A DNA stretch of 64,000 nt from Marimonas arenosa (GCF_030848945.1 NZ_JANHAX010000002.1:372001-436000); one strand, 5' to 3'; shown: positions 9,902-18,930, counted from the first letter of the stretch. The notes: generated by a model not told the origin, from the sequence alone. Program-made: numbers and translations.

Positions 9902-10732
9902 CCCGGCCGCGACGATGATGCCCGCGCCGAGGGCGACGGGTAATTTGATCACTTCGCCGAACACCACCACCCCCACGGCCGAGGCAAAGACCAACTGGAG
10001 ATAGGCGAAGGGCTGCACCGCGCTGGCCTCGGCCACTTCGTAGGCTTTGATCAACAGGAAATGCCCAAGCGCCCCCGTGACACAGAGGGTGATCATCCAG
10101 GTCCAGTCGAAGCCTGTCATCGGTTCCCAGCTGTAGAGTCCGACGGGCGTAAGGACGAGCGCGCCGATCACGCCGGTCCAGAAGAACGAGGTGGCAGCGC
10201 TGTCGCGGCGGGCGGCATAGCGGGTGAGCAGGCCGTAAAGCGCGAACATCAGCGCCGAGGCGAAGGGAATGAGCGCGTAAGGCGAGAACACGCCGAAGCC
10301 GGGCCGCAGGATAATCAGCACGCCGAAAAAGCCGATGGCGATCGCCGTCCAACGCCGCCAGCCGACGCTTTCGCCCAGCACCGGACCCGAGAGCGCGGCA
10401 ATCAGCAGCGGATAGCAGGCGAAGACGGCATGAGATTCCACCAGCCCCAAGAGGGTGAAGCCATAGATCGCGACGCAGATCTCGGCGGCCAGAAGCAATC
10501 CACGAAAGATCTGCAGTATCGGCTGCGAGGTGGCCGCGGCGCGGCCCAGCCCGCCGGCCTTGCGTGCCGCCACCGCCATGACGAATGCGGCGAAGAACCA
10601 GTAGCGGACTGTAACCACCATCAGCGTGTTGTACTCGCCCGCGAGGTGGCGCGAGATGCCGTCCTGCAAGGCGAAGACGAAGGTGGTGGCGATCATCAGC
10701 AGGATCCCGAGACGGGTGTTCTGGGCGCTCAT
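9866..10732 (-). CDS. DMT superfamily (EamA) transporter
   Basis: 288 residues with about ten hydrophobic segments and two EamA repeats. The first repeat begins GILLMIATTFVFALQDGISR and includes VRYWFFAAFVMAVAARK. The second begins around FFWTGVIGALVLTPVG and ends in FGEVIKLPVALGAGIIVAAG. Inner-membrane drug/metabolite exporter; substrate unknown. It overlaps the mnmD stop by 4 nt (ATGA), so the two genes are co-translated. Its 3' end overlaps the transglycosylase gene on the other strand. Confidence 0.88.
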   Translation of the reverse strand: MSAQNTRLGILLMIATTFVFALQDGISRHLAGEYNTLMVVTVRYWFFAAFVMAVAARKAGGLGRAAATSQPILQIFRGLLLAAEICVAIYGFTLLGLVESHAVFACYPLLIAALSGPVLGESVGWRRWTAIAIGFFGVLIILRPGFGVFSPYALIPFASALMFALYGLLTRYAARRDSAATSFFWTGVIGALVLTPVGLYSWEPMTGFDWTWMITLCVTGALGHFLLIKAYEVAEASAVQPFAYLQLVFASAVGVVVFGEVIKLPVALGAGIIVAAGLFTLWRERQNA

Positions 10733-11403
10733 CGGGCGGGCATCCTGGCCTGGGTCATATGGCGTTTGCGGCCGAATCCCGGTCGCCGGGACACCTCGAA
10801 CCCGGCTTCGGTGAGCCCACGGCGGACGAATCCCGCCGCGGTGTAGGTAGCAGCAGTGCCTCCGGGTGCAGTGTGGCGGGCGACCTCCGCCATCAGCGCC
10901 GGTTCCCAGAGTTCGGGGTTCTTCGCCGGAGAGAAGCCATCGAGGAACCAGGCATCGGCATAGCCCCGCCAGCGGGGCAGGGTGTCACGGGCATCGCCTT
11001 CGATCATTTCGAAATGCAGGTCGGGCAGATCGAATTGGGGTGCGCCGGACTGCCAGAAAGGCGCAAGTTCGCCGCTGAATGCAGCGAGCTCAGGGAAAGC
11101 CCGTTGCGCTGCGATCATATCGGTCGCGGCCATCGGGAAGGCTTCGAAACTCGTGTAGCACAGCCGGCCGGTCTGACCCGTGGTTCGCCAAAGCCAGAGC
11201 GTGGCGAGGAGGTTGAGGCCGGTGCCGAAGCCCAGTTCGGCGACGTGGAAGCCGTCGTGGAACCGCGCCGGCAGGTCGTTGCCGTCGAGGAACACATGGC
11301 TGGTTTCTGCCAGCCCGTTCTCGAGGCTGAAATAGGGGTCGTCGAAACGGGTTGAGACCGGCACTTGGCCGTTGCGCCATTCTACGCTCGCTTGCTGGCT
11401 CAT
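10729..11403 (-). CDS. mnmD: tRNA 5-(aminomethyl)-2-thiouridine methyltransferase (MnmD, N-terminal half of MnmC)
   Basis: 224 residues, SAM-dependent methyltransferase fold. ELGFGTGLN at about 56-64 is the SAM-binding glycine motif and FLDGFSPAKNPELW at about 153-166 is the family signature (DUF752/MnmC N-domain). It methylates nm5(s2)U34 to mnm5(s2)U34 in tRNAs. In E. coli this domain is fused to an FAD oxidoreductase; here it stands alone and the FAD protein is encoded divergently 66 nt away. The ATG at 11403 gives MSQQASVEW, a normal MnmC start. A longer frame to 11445 is less likely. Confidence 0.92.
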   Translation of the reverse strand: MSQQASVEWRNGQVPVSTRFDDPYFSLENGLAETSHVFLDGNDLPARFHDGFHVAELGFGTGLNLLATLWLWRTTGQTGRLCYTSFEAFPMAATDMIAAQRAFPELAAFSGELAPFWQSGAPQFDLPDLHFEMIEGDARDTLPRWRGYADAWFLDGFSPAKNPELWEPALMAEVARHTAPGGTAATYTAAGFVRRGLTEAGFEVSRRPGFGRKRHMTQARMPAR

Positions 11404-11469
11404 GTCGCTGCGATCCCGTAAGAGCGGTTTTGAACGGCGCGACAATGAAGTGGCTGGGAGGCATTGGCA

Positions 11470-12504
11470 ATGGTGGACGTGACGATCCGGGGGGCAGGCA
11501 TTTTCGGACTGTCAATCGCCTGGGAATGCCTGTGTCGTGGCGCGGCGGTGCGGGTGGTCGACCCGAATGGCGTCGGCGCCGGGGCTTCGGGTGGTGTGGT
11601 CGGCGCTCTGGCACCGCATGTACCGGAAAACTGGAACGACAAGAAAGCGTTTCAACTCGACAGTCTGCTCGCGGCCGAGGCGTTCTGGGCGGACGTCGAG
11701 GCAACCGGTGGCGTGTCAGCCAGCTATGCCAGGCTGGGACGGTTGCAGCCGGTGGTGGATGAGCGGGCCTTGGAGTTGGCGCGGGCGCGAGCGGTTACGG
11801 CGGCTGAGCTGTGGCAGGGTCGCGCGTGCTGGCGGGTGATCGAGGCCGCGGCGGCCGGCAGCTTCGCGCCGGTGAGTCCGACGGGATGGCTGATCTTCGA
11901 CGACCTTTCGGCCCGGATGCAGCCGCGGCGCGCGGCACAGGCGCTGGAAGCGGCGATCTTGGCGCGGGGCGGTGATATCGTGGCTGAGGCACCCGACGCT
12001 GGCGCGGTGATCTGGGCGGCGGGTGTCTGGGATCTTGAGAGGATCAGTGCGGCGTTGGGCAGGACGGTAGGCAACGGTGTCAAGGGGCAGGGGGCGGTGC
12101 TGCATTTCAGCGCGTCGAACGCGCCACAGCTTTACGCTGACGGTGTGCATATTGTGCCGCACTACGACGGAACGGTAGCGGTTGGGTCGACCTCAGAACG
12201 CGACTATGAAGATCCGGCCTCCACCGATGCGCAACTTGATGTGGTGCTGGAGAAAGTCTTTACTTCGGTTCCAGTTTTGCACGGGGCCGCTGTGGTCGAG
12301 CGCTGGGCCGGGGTGCGGCCGCGGGCGAAGAGCCGGGCGCCGATGCTGGGGACACATCCGTTGTTTGCTGGACAGTTCATCGCCAATGGCGGCTTCAAGA
12401 TAGGCTTCGGCATGGCACCCGGTGTTGCGCGGGTGATGGCCGATCTGGTGCTAGAGGGACGGGACGGCATTCCTGACGGATTTCGGGTCGAGGCGTCTCT
12501 GTGA
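11470..12504 (+). CDS. FAD-dependent oxidoreductase, DAO family (MnmC C-domain-like)
   Basis: 344 residues. The N terminus has the FAD-binding motif GAGIFGLSIAWE at about 8-19, followed by VVDPNGVGAGASGGVVGALA, a D-amino-acid-oxidase/glycine-oxidase type core. GASGGVVGALAPH resembles the GASGNxxGALYP block of the MnmC oxidase domain. The C terminus has HPLFAGQFIANGGFKIGFGM. A strong GGGAGG ribosome site precedes the ATG. The divergent mnmD neighbour makes an MnmC(o) role (removing the carboxymethyl group from cmnm5U34) plausible; a ThiO-like glycine oxidase is the alternative. Confidence 0.8.
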   Translation: MVDVTIRGAGIFGLSIAWECLCRGAAVRVVDPNGVGAGASGGVVGALAPHVPENWNDKKAFQLDSLLAAEAFWADVEATGGVSASYARLGRLQPVVDERALELARARAVTAAELWQGRACWRVIEAAAAGSFAPVSPTGWLIFDDLSARMQPRRAAQALEAAILARGGDIVAEAPDAGAVIWAAGVWDLERISAALGRTVGNGVKGQGAVLHFSASNAPQLYADGVHIVPHYDGTVAVGSTSERDYEDPASTDAQLDVVLEKVFTSVPVLHGAAVVERWAGVRPRAKSRAPMLGTHPLFAGQFIANGGFKIGFGMAPGVARVMADLVLEGRDGIPDGFRVEASL

Positions 12505-12523
12505 AAAAAAAGATGTTTTTTTT
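12504..12523 (+). terminator. A8/T8 hairpin overlapping the stop codon
   Basis: Eight A, then GATG, then eight T, beginning on the last base of the oxidoreductase stop codon. The T8 run on either strand could support termination despite the lack of a GC stem. Its exact role is uncertain. Confidence 0.35.
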
Positions 12524-12635
12524 GACACGGGCGGTGGGCGACCGGGTTCCCGTGGCGAGAGAGCGGGGGACCTGCGCAGAATAGTGGGAGTTTGCAGTGA
12601 TCTCTGGGAGTATGGTCGGGAAAGGTGACCGCGGA

Positions 12636-13442
12636 TTATAGGCCGGCTTCGGCGGTCATGCATTGCCGCCCATCAGGACCGCGGACCCAGAGCGTGCTGC
12701 CCTTCCGGCAGAAGGTGGCGGGCTCAACATGCGTCAGTGGCGCGGTGGCGCGAAAGGCGAAGGCTCCGAGCTGACCAAGTTCTTCCTCGGCCATCAGCAT
12801 CAGCAACTGGGCAAGCAAGGGGCCATGGGTGACGAGGCCGTCGTAACCCTCGACCTCGCGGGCATAATCGAGGTCATAGTGGATGCGGTGGCCGTTGAAG
12901 GTGAGCGCCGAGTAGCGGAACAGCAGTGTCGTGTCGAAGCTGCGGGTGTGGGCGCTGTCCTCGTCGGTTGGCGCCATCGGGGGGGCTGGGGCGGTCTGCT
13001 CCGGTGATGGGTCTTCCCGATAGACGAGATCCTGTTCCTCGGTCAGGCAGAGCGCGCCTTGCTGTCGGATATCATGTTGCAGGGTGACGAAGGCGAGCGG
13101 ACCGGTGCGGCCCTGTTTACGGGTCGCCGAAAGGACGACGCTGGTCTTTTCGGCGGTCTGACCGGCAATCAAGGCAGAATGGAAGGTGAGCCGCCCCCCG
13201 GCCCACATCCGCCGCGGCAGGCTCATATCGGGGATCAGTCCGATGCCGGTGCGTGGGTGGCCGTCGCGGCCGAGCTCTTCCGGCGGGCGGGCCTCCCAGA
13301 AATAGAGCTGGTGGAAAAACGGTGGCAGGGCGCGGCCGGCCTCGAGGTCCGGCGCCAGGCCTAGTGCGGCCTGAAGAGCTCGGGCGCGGGCGGGGTCGAG
13401 TACATCGTTTTGACGCTGTGGAGCGGGGCTGCCATGCTGCAT
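12636..13442 (-). CDS. MaoC-like acyl-CoA hydratase (HTD2 / mesaconyl-C4-CoA hydratase family)
   Basis: 268 residues from the ATG at 13442; a start at 13478 would add 12. Two hot-dog halves: an N-terminal FAS1-type dehydratase domain containing the stretch RTGIGLIPDMSLPRRMWAGG, and a C-terminal half with the MaoC-like catalytic pattern FNGHRIHYDLDYAREVEGYD (Asp/His-type hydratase motif) and VTHGPLLAQLL. This pattern is shared by HTD2-like dehydratases and mesaconyl-C4-CoA hydratases. The acyl substrate cannot be told from sequence. It is divergent from a VOC-fold gene. Confidence 0.8.
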   Translation of the reverse strand: MQHGSPAPQRQNDVLDPARARALQAALGLAPDLEAGRALPPFFHQLYFWEARPPEELGRDGHPRTGIGLIPDMSLPRRMWAGGRLTFHSALIAGQTAEKTSVVLSATRKQGRTGPLAFVTLQHDIRQQGALCLTEEQDLVYREDPSPEQTAPAPPMAPTDEDSAHTRSFDTTLLFRYSALTFNGHRIHYDLDYAREVEGYDGLVTHGPLLAQLLMLMAEEELGQLGAFAFRATAPLTHVEPATFCRKGSTLWVRGPDGRQCMTAEAGL

Positions 13443-13477
13443 GGCGGGAACCCTAGGAAGAGCGGAGAGCCGATGCA

Positions 13478-13888
13478 ATGACGGATGATGATTTTACAGT
13501 TTCCGGCCTCGATCATCTCGTGCTGACGGTGGCCGATCTCGACGCGGCGGTTGGATTCTATACCCGAATTCTGGGTATGCAGGCCGTGGCGTTTCATCCT
13601 TCCGACGGTTCGCAGCGCTGGGCGCTGAAGTTCGGGCGCCAGAAGATCAACCTGCATCAGGCAGGAGCCGAGTTCGAGCCGAAGGCAAAGTCGCCCGGTC
13701 CGGGCACGGCAGACCTGTGCTTTCTGAGCGGTCGATCCGTGGCGGACTGGGTGTCCTGGCTTGATCGGCAAGGTATTGCGGTCGAGGATGGTCCGGTGCG
13801 CCGCACTGGTGCCGAGGGGCCGATCCTGTCGGTTTATCTGCGCGATCCGGATGGCAACCTGATCGAGATCTCCAACCGGGTCAGCTGA
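13478..13888 (+). CDS. VOC/glyoxalase-fold protein
   Basis: 136 residues, one vicinal-oxygen-chelate module pair. GLDHLVLTVADLDAAVGFYT opens the first beta-alpha-beta-beta-beta unit with a metal-ligand His, and YLRDPDGNLIEISN closes the second with a metal-ligand Glu. GGAGAG precedes the start. Family members include lyases, dioxygenases and resistance proteins; the substrate is not predictable. The 3' end overlaps the convergent CapD-like gene by 8 nt. Confidence 0.85.
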   Translation: MTDDDFTVSGLDHLVLTVADLDAAVGFYTRILGMQAVAFHPSDGSQRWALKFGRQKINLHQAGAEFEPKAKSPGPGTADLCFLSGRSVADWVSWLDRQGIAVEDGPVRRTGAEGPILSVYLRDPDGNLIEISNRVS

Positions 13889-15761
13889 TCTGAACTTCGT
13901 CCTGCGGACGGCTTCTTTCGTCCCGTTCGACCCAACGGGAGATCACCGTCCGGGCGGCCTGAGGATCGCGGGTGTTGATGGCGGTGCGCAGGTCCTTGAG
14001 CGCATTGGCCATCTCAATCTCGGACAGGAAGCCTTCCTGGGCCCGCATGATCTTCTGGTGCGGTGTGGTCAGCATGTCGGGCGAGATCAGCAGTTCCTCG
14101 TGCAGCTTCTCGCCGGGACGCAGGCCGATCTCGACGATTTCGATATCCCCGCTGGGGTTGTCTTCGTCCATCACGGTCAGGCCGGCGCCTTCGATCATCT
14201 GGCGGGCCAGCTTGCGGATCGGTACCGGGTCGCCCATGTCAAGCACGAAGAGATCACCACCCCGGGCAAAGGAGCCGGCCAGAAGCACCAATCTCGCCGC
14301 TTCGGAGATGGTCATGAAATAGCGTGTCACTTCGCCATGGGTCAGCGTGACAGGCCCGCCCCGGGCGATCTGTTCTTCAAAGAGCGGAATGACAGAGCCG
14401 GACGAGCCGAGCACGTTGCCGAAGCGGACCATCGAGAAAAGCGTGCTGTCGGACCGCGTCGACAGATCCTGGATGACCAGCTCTGCCAGCCGTTTCGAGG
14501 CCCCCATCACGTTGGTCGGGCGCACGGCCTTGTCGGAGGAGACCAGGATGAAGCGTTCTACCCCGGCAGCGCGGGCGGCATCGGCGATGGTCTTGGTGCC
14601 ATAAACGTTGTTCTCGAGCCCGGCGATTTCGTTGGTTTCGACCAAAGGCAAATGTTTATAGGCTGCAGCATGCAGCACCACGTCGACCTTGTTTTCGACC
14701 AGGACCTGATCGACCAACGTGCGGTCGCAGACCGAGCCCAGCACCGGCACGATACGGATGTTGCTGGCCAGCTCGCGCATTTCCTTCTGGATGGTATAGA
14801 GCGCAAGTTCGGAATGATCGAACAGGATCAGCATCTCGGGTTTGCAGGAGATCAGCTGACGGCAGAGTTCCGACCCGATCGACCCGCCGGCTCCGCTGAT
14901 AAGGATGCGGCGGCCGGAATAGGTGTCGGACACGGTGGGCAATTCACGCTCGAGCCGCGAGCGGCCCAGGAGATCGCTGAGCGATACGGGTGTCATCCGC
15001 TGGCTGAGTTCGCCTTCTCCGACCAGCGTTGCAAAGGACGGCAGCGAATGTACTTCGGCCCCGAGTTGACGCAGCTTGTGGGCGATGCGGGCTTGTACGG
15101 TCTGCGAGGCCGATGGCATGGCCAGCACGATGCGGTCGATTGCTTCCTTCTCGATCAACTCCTTGATCTGCGACGGCGCATAGACGGGCAGGCCCGCGAC
15201 CACCAGTGATTGTAGCGTCGGGTTGTCGTCGACGAAACAGATCGGTTGCACGGCATCGTCAGTTCTGAGCGCCGCGGCGAGCTGTTGTCCGGTCTGGCCT
15301 GCACCATAAACAATCACCCGCATCCGGTCCGAGCCGCTGCGATAGATGTGGATCAGTGTCTGGCGCAGGAACATCCGCGTGGCGACGCTCATGATCAGAA
15401 GCGTCATGGTGAAGATGAAGAACGTCTGGCTGGTGACCGGGCTGCCTAAAGCATAGTTCAACAACAGGCCAGAGAAGCCGAGAATTCCGGAAAAGATCGT
15501 CGTCCGGATAATGCCCTGGAACTCAAAGGCGTTGAGCTTGATCCGGGTGAGGCCCAAAAGGTGTGATGTCAGCAGGGCGATGCCGATCAGGATAGCCGCC
15601 AGTGGAGCCATCGAGACCGCGACGTCCCAGGTGAGGGAGACTGACGCGTTGAGCAGCATCGAAAGGAACAAGGCAACTGGGACCATCAACCCGTCGATCA
15701 CCAGGAAGATCAAACGCTTCTGGGCGCGGGTCAGAGATGTGGCCATCTCGTAAAAAACCAT
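13881..15761 (-). CDS. nucleoside-diphosphate-sugar dehydratase/epimerase, membrane-anchored (CapD/WbpM type)
   Basis: 626 residues. Residues about 15-135 hold four membrane helices. A CoA-binding-like Rossmann domain follows (VYGAGQTG at about 152). The catalytic SDR domain starts near 285 (GAGGSIGSE at about 290-298). The active site reads SSDKAVRPTNVMGASKR at about 408-424; as in WbpM/FlaA1-type enzymes the usual SDR Tyr is replaced (Met419 here) while Lys423 is kept. Such enzymes make UDP-4-keto-6-deoxy-HexNAc for surface polysaccharide or glycan building. No other glycan gene is next to it. The start at 15761 follows GGGGGACAC. Confidence 0.93.
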   Translation of the reverse strand: MVFYEMATSLTRAQKRLIFLVIDGLMVPVALFLSMLLNASVSLTWDVAVSMAPLAAILIGIALLTSHLLGLTRIKLNAFEFQGIIRTTIFSGILGFSGLLLNYALGSPVTSQTFFIFTMTLLIMSVATRMFLRQTLIHIYRSGSDRMRVIVYGAGQTGQQLAAALRTDDAVQPICFVDDNPTLQSLVVAGLPVYAPSQIKELIEKEAIDRIVLAMPSASQTVQARIAHKLRQLGAEVHSLPSFATLVGEGELSQRMTPVSLSDLLGRSRLERELPTVSDTYSGRRILISGAGGSIGSELCRQLISCKPEMLILFDHSELALYTIQKEMRELASNIRIVPVLGSVCDRTLVDQVLVENKVDVVLHAAAYKHLPLVETNEIAGLENNVYGTKTIADAARAAGVERFILVSSDKAVRPTNVMGASKRLAELVIQDLSTRSDSTLFSMVRFGNVLGSSGSVIPLFEEQIARGGPVTLTHGEVTRYFMTISEAARLVLLAGSFARGGDLFVLDMGDPVPIRKLARQMIEGAGLTVMDEDNPSGDIEIVEIGLRPGEKLHEELLISPDMLTTPHQKIMRAQEGFLSEIEMANALKDLRTAINTRDPQAARTVISRWVERDERSRPQDEVQIS

Positions 15762-16098
15762 GTGTCCCCCGTATTTCTCAGACGCATTTCAGGCAGTTTT
15801 CTGTCTCGGTGATGACATAGTTCGAACGAGATACTGCTGATTTCGAAAGGCGACTGGTTCCTATTTCTTGCGCTGACTTTACGTCCGTGCCCGCGTTTTA
15901 AGCAAGTTGCACTATGCTGCAATTGCGAAATACCGCCAACAGTCAATATTTTGTAGCGAAATAAGTGGCCGGCAATAGATGCAACCTGCACCATGGGCGG
16001 TTTCCCGCGCAAGGTAATGTAGATTCAAACCGGAAACCGAGTGTGTCCAGGTCGGAAATCTTGAACCTGAAGGTGAATCGTGGCTGCTGTTACTCTAC
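15762..16098. other. 337-nt low-GC intergenic region upstream of the CapD-like gene
   Basis: Clearly lower in G+C than its neighbours and without a plausible gene. It must hold the promoter of the minus-strand CapD-like gene. It contains the palindrome TTGCA-CTATGC-TGCAA (15907-15922), listed separately. I see no RNA gene or riboswitch fold. Confidence 0.5.
15907..15922. promoter_or_regulatory. candidate operator palindrome TTGCA-N6-TGCAA
   Basis: Perfect 5-6-5 dyad (TTGCACTATGCTGCAA) in the low-GC promoter region, 146 nt upstream of the CapD-like start. Symmetry and location suggest a dimeric regulator site. No regulator can be named. Confidence 0.3.
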
Positions 16099-16881
16099 CT
16101 ATCGGCCTTTCCAAACGGGATCACGTTTTTCGGCGAAGGCGCGGGCCCCTTCGTGCTGGTCTTCGGACGCATAGAGCGAGTCGACCGTGGCCAATTGACG
16201 CTTGGTGATCCGGTTCATCGTGTCGTGGAAATTCGAGTCTTCGGCGTCGCGCACGATTTCCTTGATCGCGGCATAAACGAGCGGTGGCCCCGAGGCGAGC
16301 AGGCGGGCCATGTCCCAAGCCTTGTCCATTAGCTGATCCGCGGGGTGGACATGATTGACGATGCCCCAGCGGCGTGCTTCTTCTGCATCGAACCAGCGGC
16401 CTGTCAACAGTAGCTCCATGGCGATGTGATAGGGGATGCGCTTGGGCAGCTTGACGCTGGCGGCGTCGGCCACTGTACCCGAGCGGATCTCCGGCAGTGC
16501 AAACGTGGCATGGTTGGCGGCCAGTATGATGTCTGCCGAAAGCGCCCATTCCAGCCCGCCGCCGCAGCAGATTCCATTGACGGCGGCGACCACTGGCTTG
16601 TTCAGGTCGCGCAACTCCTGCAGACCACCGAAGCCACCGACGCCGTAGTCGCCGTCGACCGCGTCGCCCTCGGCTGCGCCCTTGAGATCCCAGCCGGGAC
16701 AGAAGAACTTCTCGCCTGCGCCAGTGATGATGGCAACGCGCAGTTCGGGGTCGTCGCGAAAGTCGGCGAAGACCTCGCCCATCGCGCGACTGGTGGCGAG
16801 GTCAATGGCATTGGCTTTGGGCCGGTCGAGCTTGACCTCGAGGATGGCACCGTCGCGGCGGGTCTTGATAGGGTCAGTCAT
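16099..16881 (-). CDS. caiD: enoyl-CoA hydratase/isomerase, carnitinyl-CoA dehydratase (CaiD) type
   Basis: 260 residues, crotonase fold. The sequence follows E. coli CaiD closely as I recall it: DRPKANAID, MGEVFADFRDDPELRVAIIT, GAGEKFFCPGWDLKGAAEG, and the C-terminal end AFAEKRDPVWKGR. The oxyanion-hole regions are FFCPGWDLKG and NGICCGGGLEWALSADI. CaiD interconverts crotonobetainyl-CoA and carnitinyl-CoA. The start overlaps the upstream NDP-forming ligase stop by 4 nt (ATGA). Carnitine itself is unproven as substrate, because no caiB/caiC/caiT relatives are present. Confidence 0.85.
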   Translation of the reverse strand: MTDPIKTRRDGAILEVKLDRPKANAIDLATSRAMGEVFADFRDDPELRVAIITGAGEKFFCPGWDLKGAAEGDAVDGDYGVGGFGGLQELRDLNKPVVAAVNGICCGGGLEWALSADIILAANHATFALPEIRSGTVADAASVKLPKRIPYHIAMELLLTGRWFDAEEARRWGIVNHVHPADQLMDKAWDMARLLASGPPLVYAAIKEIVRDAEDSNFHDTMNRITKRQLATVDSLYASEDQHEGARAFAEKRDPVWKGR

Positions 16882-18899
16882 GAGACGGTCTTTCGGATCA
16901 GCGCGTCGGCAGCGACGGCGGTTTCGGGCGTGCAGATCAGCGGGTTGACTTCAACCTCTTCCAGAGTGACGGCGTTGGCAAGGGCATACGATTGTACCGC
17001 CTCGGCCGCGTCGAGGATCGCGTCGATGTTCGCGGGTGGTTTGCCGCGGAAGCCGGTGAGGAGCGCGTGGCATTTCAAGCGCGCAAGTGCGCCGGCCATG
17101 CTGGCCCGGCTGGCTGGCACCAGGAGCGATGCACTGTCGGCGAGAAGTTCGGTCAGCACACCCCCGGCGGCGAAGGTGAGCACGAACCCATGTGCCGGAT
17201 CGCGTGTGATGCCGATCAAAATCTCCGCGACGCCGCCGAGGACCATTTCCTCGATCAGGAAACGTTCGGCGGGCATGGTGGCGGCCTCTTTGCCGGTATC
17301 TATCACGGTAAGGTTGAGTTTGACCGCCCCTGCCTCGGATTTATGGGCGATTCCCAGACCTTTCAGAGCCAGCGGCGGGGTGAGTTTAGCCGCCTCCAGC
17401 GTGACGGCTTCGCGGCTTTCTGCGATGACGGCGCGCGGGGTGGCGAGACCATGGGCGGCAAGAGACTGTTTGGCCGCGGCCTCGGTCAGGGTGACGGTCT
17501 CGCGCGGGGCGCCGGGCAGCAGGAGCGGTTCGGGATCGGGGGCGCGGATCACCGCTGCTGCTTCGGCCGCGACGATCGCCTCGGTTAGGCCTTGCAGCGG
17601 CACGACGCCGCCCGCCATCAGGCGGCGGGCCACGTCTTCAGGCATCAGCTCGGCCAGGGTGGAGACGACAGCCACCGGACGGCCAGTGACCGCGCGGGTG
17701 GCGAGTGCGGCCTCTGTGGCGCAGTGCCAGTCGGTGGCGTCGGTATGGGGATAGTCGACGATCAGCAGCGTCAAGCCAATGCCGGGGTCGGCCACGGCGG
17801 AAAAGACGCGGGCCATCGCTCTGGTGTCGCGCCAGATATAGGTGTGATAGTCTAGTGGATTGGCCAGCGCCACCCTGGGGCCGAGAGCGTCGCGCAACTC
17901 GGCGTGTTGGCGCGGGTTGAGTCGCGGAAAAGAAACGGCGCGGGAATGGCCGGTATCTGCGGCCAGGCTGGCCTCGCCCCCCGAGCAGGAAATCGAGGCC
18001 AGCGCTGGAGAATCCAGCGCGCCGGTGACATGCAAGAGTTTAAGCGTTTCAAGGAAGCCCGGCAGGTCATCGACCCGGGGGATCGCGAGCCGATCCAAGA
18101 GCGCCTGCGCGCCGACATCACCGCCCGCCAGCGAGGCGGTATGCGAGACCGTCGCCGCCTGTGCCTGGGCCGAGCGGCCGACCTTTAGAGCAATGAGCGG
18201 CACGCCTTTCGCATGCGCCTTCCCGGCCAGCGCTTCCCAGGCGCGCAGGTCAGCGAAGCCTTCGACATGCAGCCCGATGGCGGTGACGCGCGGATCATCC
18301 AGCAGCCCGGCGGCGATTTCGGCCTGGGTGGTCTGGGCCATGTTGCCGCAGGTCACGGTATAGGCGATCGGCAGCGCCCGGCGCTGCATCGTCAGGTTGA
18401 TGGCGATATTGGAGCTTTGGGTGAGGATGGCGACACCTCTGTCCACCCGCTGACACCCGTGCTGGTCGGGCCAGAGCAGTGCGCCGTCAAGCGCATTGAT
18501 GAAGCCGTAGCAGTTGGGGCCCAGGATCGGCATTTCGTCCGCCGACGCGAGCAGCCGCTGCTGCAGCGCGTTGCCCTTGGTATCTTCGGCCTGCGCCTCG
18601 GAGAAACCCGAAGCAAAGCAGACTGCACCGCCCGCGCCCATCCGCGACAGCACGCCGACCGCCTCGACCGTGGCGTCGCGGTTGATGCCGATGAAGGCGG
18701 CGTCGGGAGCATCGGGCAGGTCTTCGAGGCGGGTATAGGCCTGGTGCGACCCCAATGCCCCGCCACGCGGATGCACCGGCCACACCACACCCTCATAGCC
18801 CATCCGCTCGGACTGGACGATGACTTGGCGACACCAGTCCCCGCCTCCGATCACGGCAATCGAGCGGGGGCGGAACAGGCGGGAGAGGTCGCGCGTCAT
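16878..18899 (-). CDS. acyl-CoA synthetase, NDP-forming (fused alpha-beta acetate-CoA ligase family)
   Basis: 673 residues. Order: CoA-binding domain (RPRSIAVIGGGDWCRQVI near residue 10), succinyl-CoA-synthetase-like ligase domains (GPNCYGFINA; TQSSNIAIN; a SHTASLAGGD loop), then an ATP-grasp domain in the C-terminal third (TPPLALKGLGIAHKSEAGAV; ERFLIEEMV; VEVNPLI). It activates a carboxylic acid to its CoA thioester, forming ADP or AMP-independent NDP products. A phospho-His site is expected but I did not place it with certainty. It is the first gene of the pair with the CaiD-like hydratase and may supply its substrate. Confidence 0.88.
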   Translation of the reverse strand: MTRDLSRLFRPRSIAVIGGGDWCRQVIVQSERMGYEGVVWPVHPRGGALGSHQAYTRLEDLPDAPDAAFIGINRDATVEAVGVLSRMGAGGAVCFASGFSEAQAEDTKGNALQQRLLASADEMPILGPNCYGFINALDGALLWPDQHGCQRVDRGVAILTQSSNIAINLTMQRRALPIAYTVTCGNMAQTTQAEIAAGLLDDPRVTAIGLHVEGFADLRAWEALAGKAHAKGVPLIALKVGRSAQAQAATVSHTASLAGGDVGAQALLDRLAIPRVDDLPGFLETLKLLHVTGALDSPALASISCSGGEASLAADTGHSRAVSFPRLNPRQHAELRDALGPRVALANPLDYHTYIWRDTRAMARVFSAVADPGIGLTLLIVDYPHTDATDWHCATEAALATRAVTGRPVAVVSTLAELMPEDVARRLMAGGVVPLQGLTEAIVAAEAAAVIRAPDPEPLLLPGAPRETVTLTEAAAKQSLAAHGLATPRAVIAESREAVTLEAAKLTPPLALKGLGIAHKSEAGAVKLNLTVIDTGKEAATMPAERFLIEEMVLGGVAEILIGITRDPAHGFVLTFAAGGVLTELLADSASLLVPASRASMAGALARLKCHALLTGFRGKPPANIDAILDAAEAVQSYALANAVTLEEVEVNPLICTPETAVAADALIRKTVS

Positions 18900-18930
18900 G
18901 CATGAACCTCGTGCAGGTGGCGGGGTTGGA

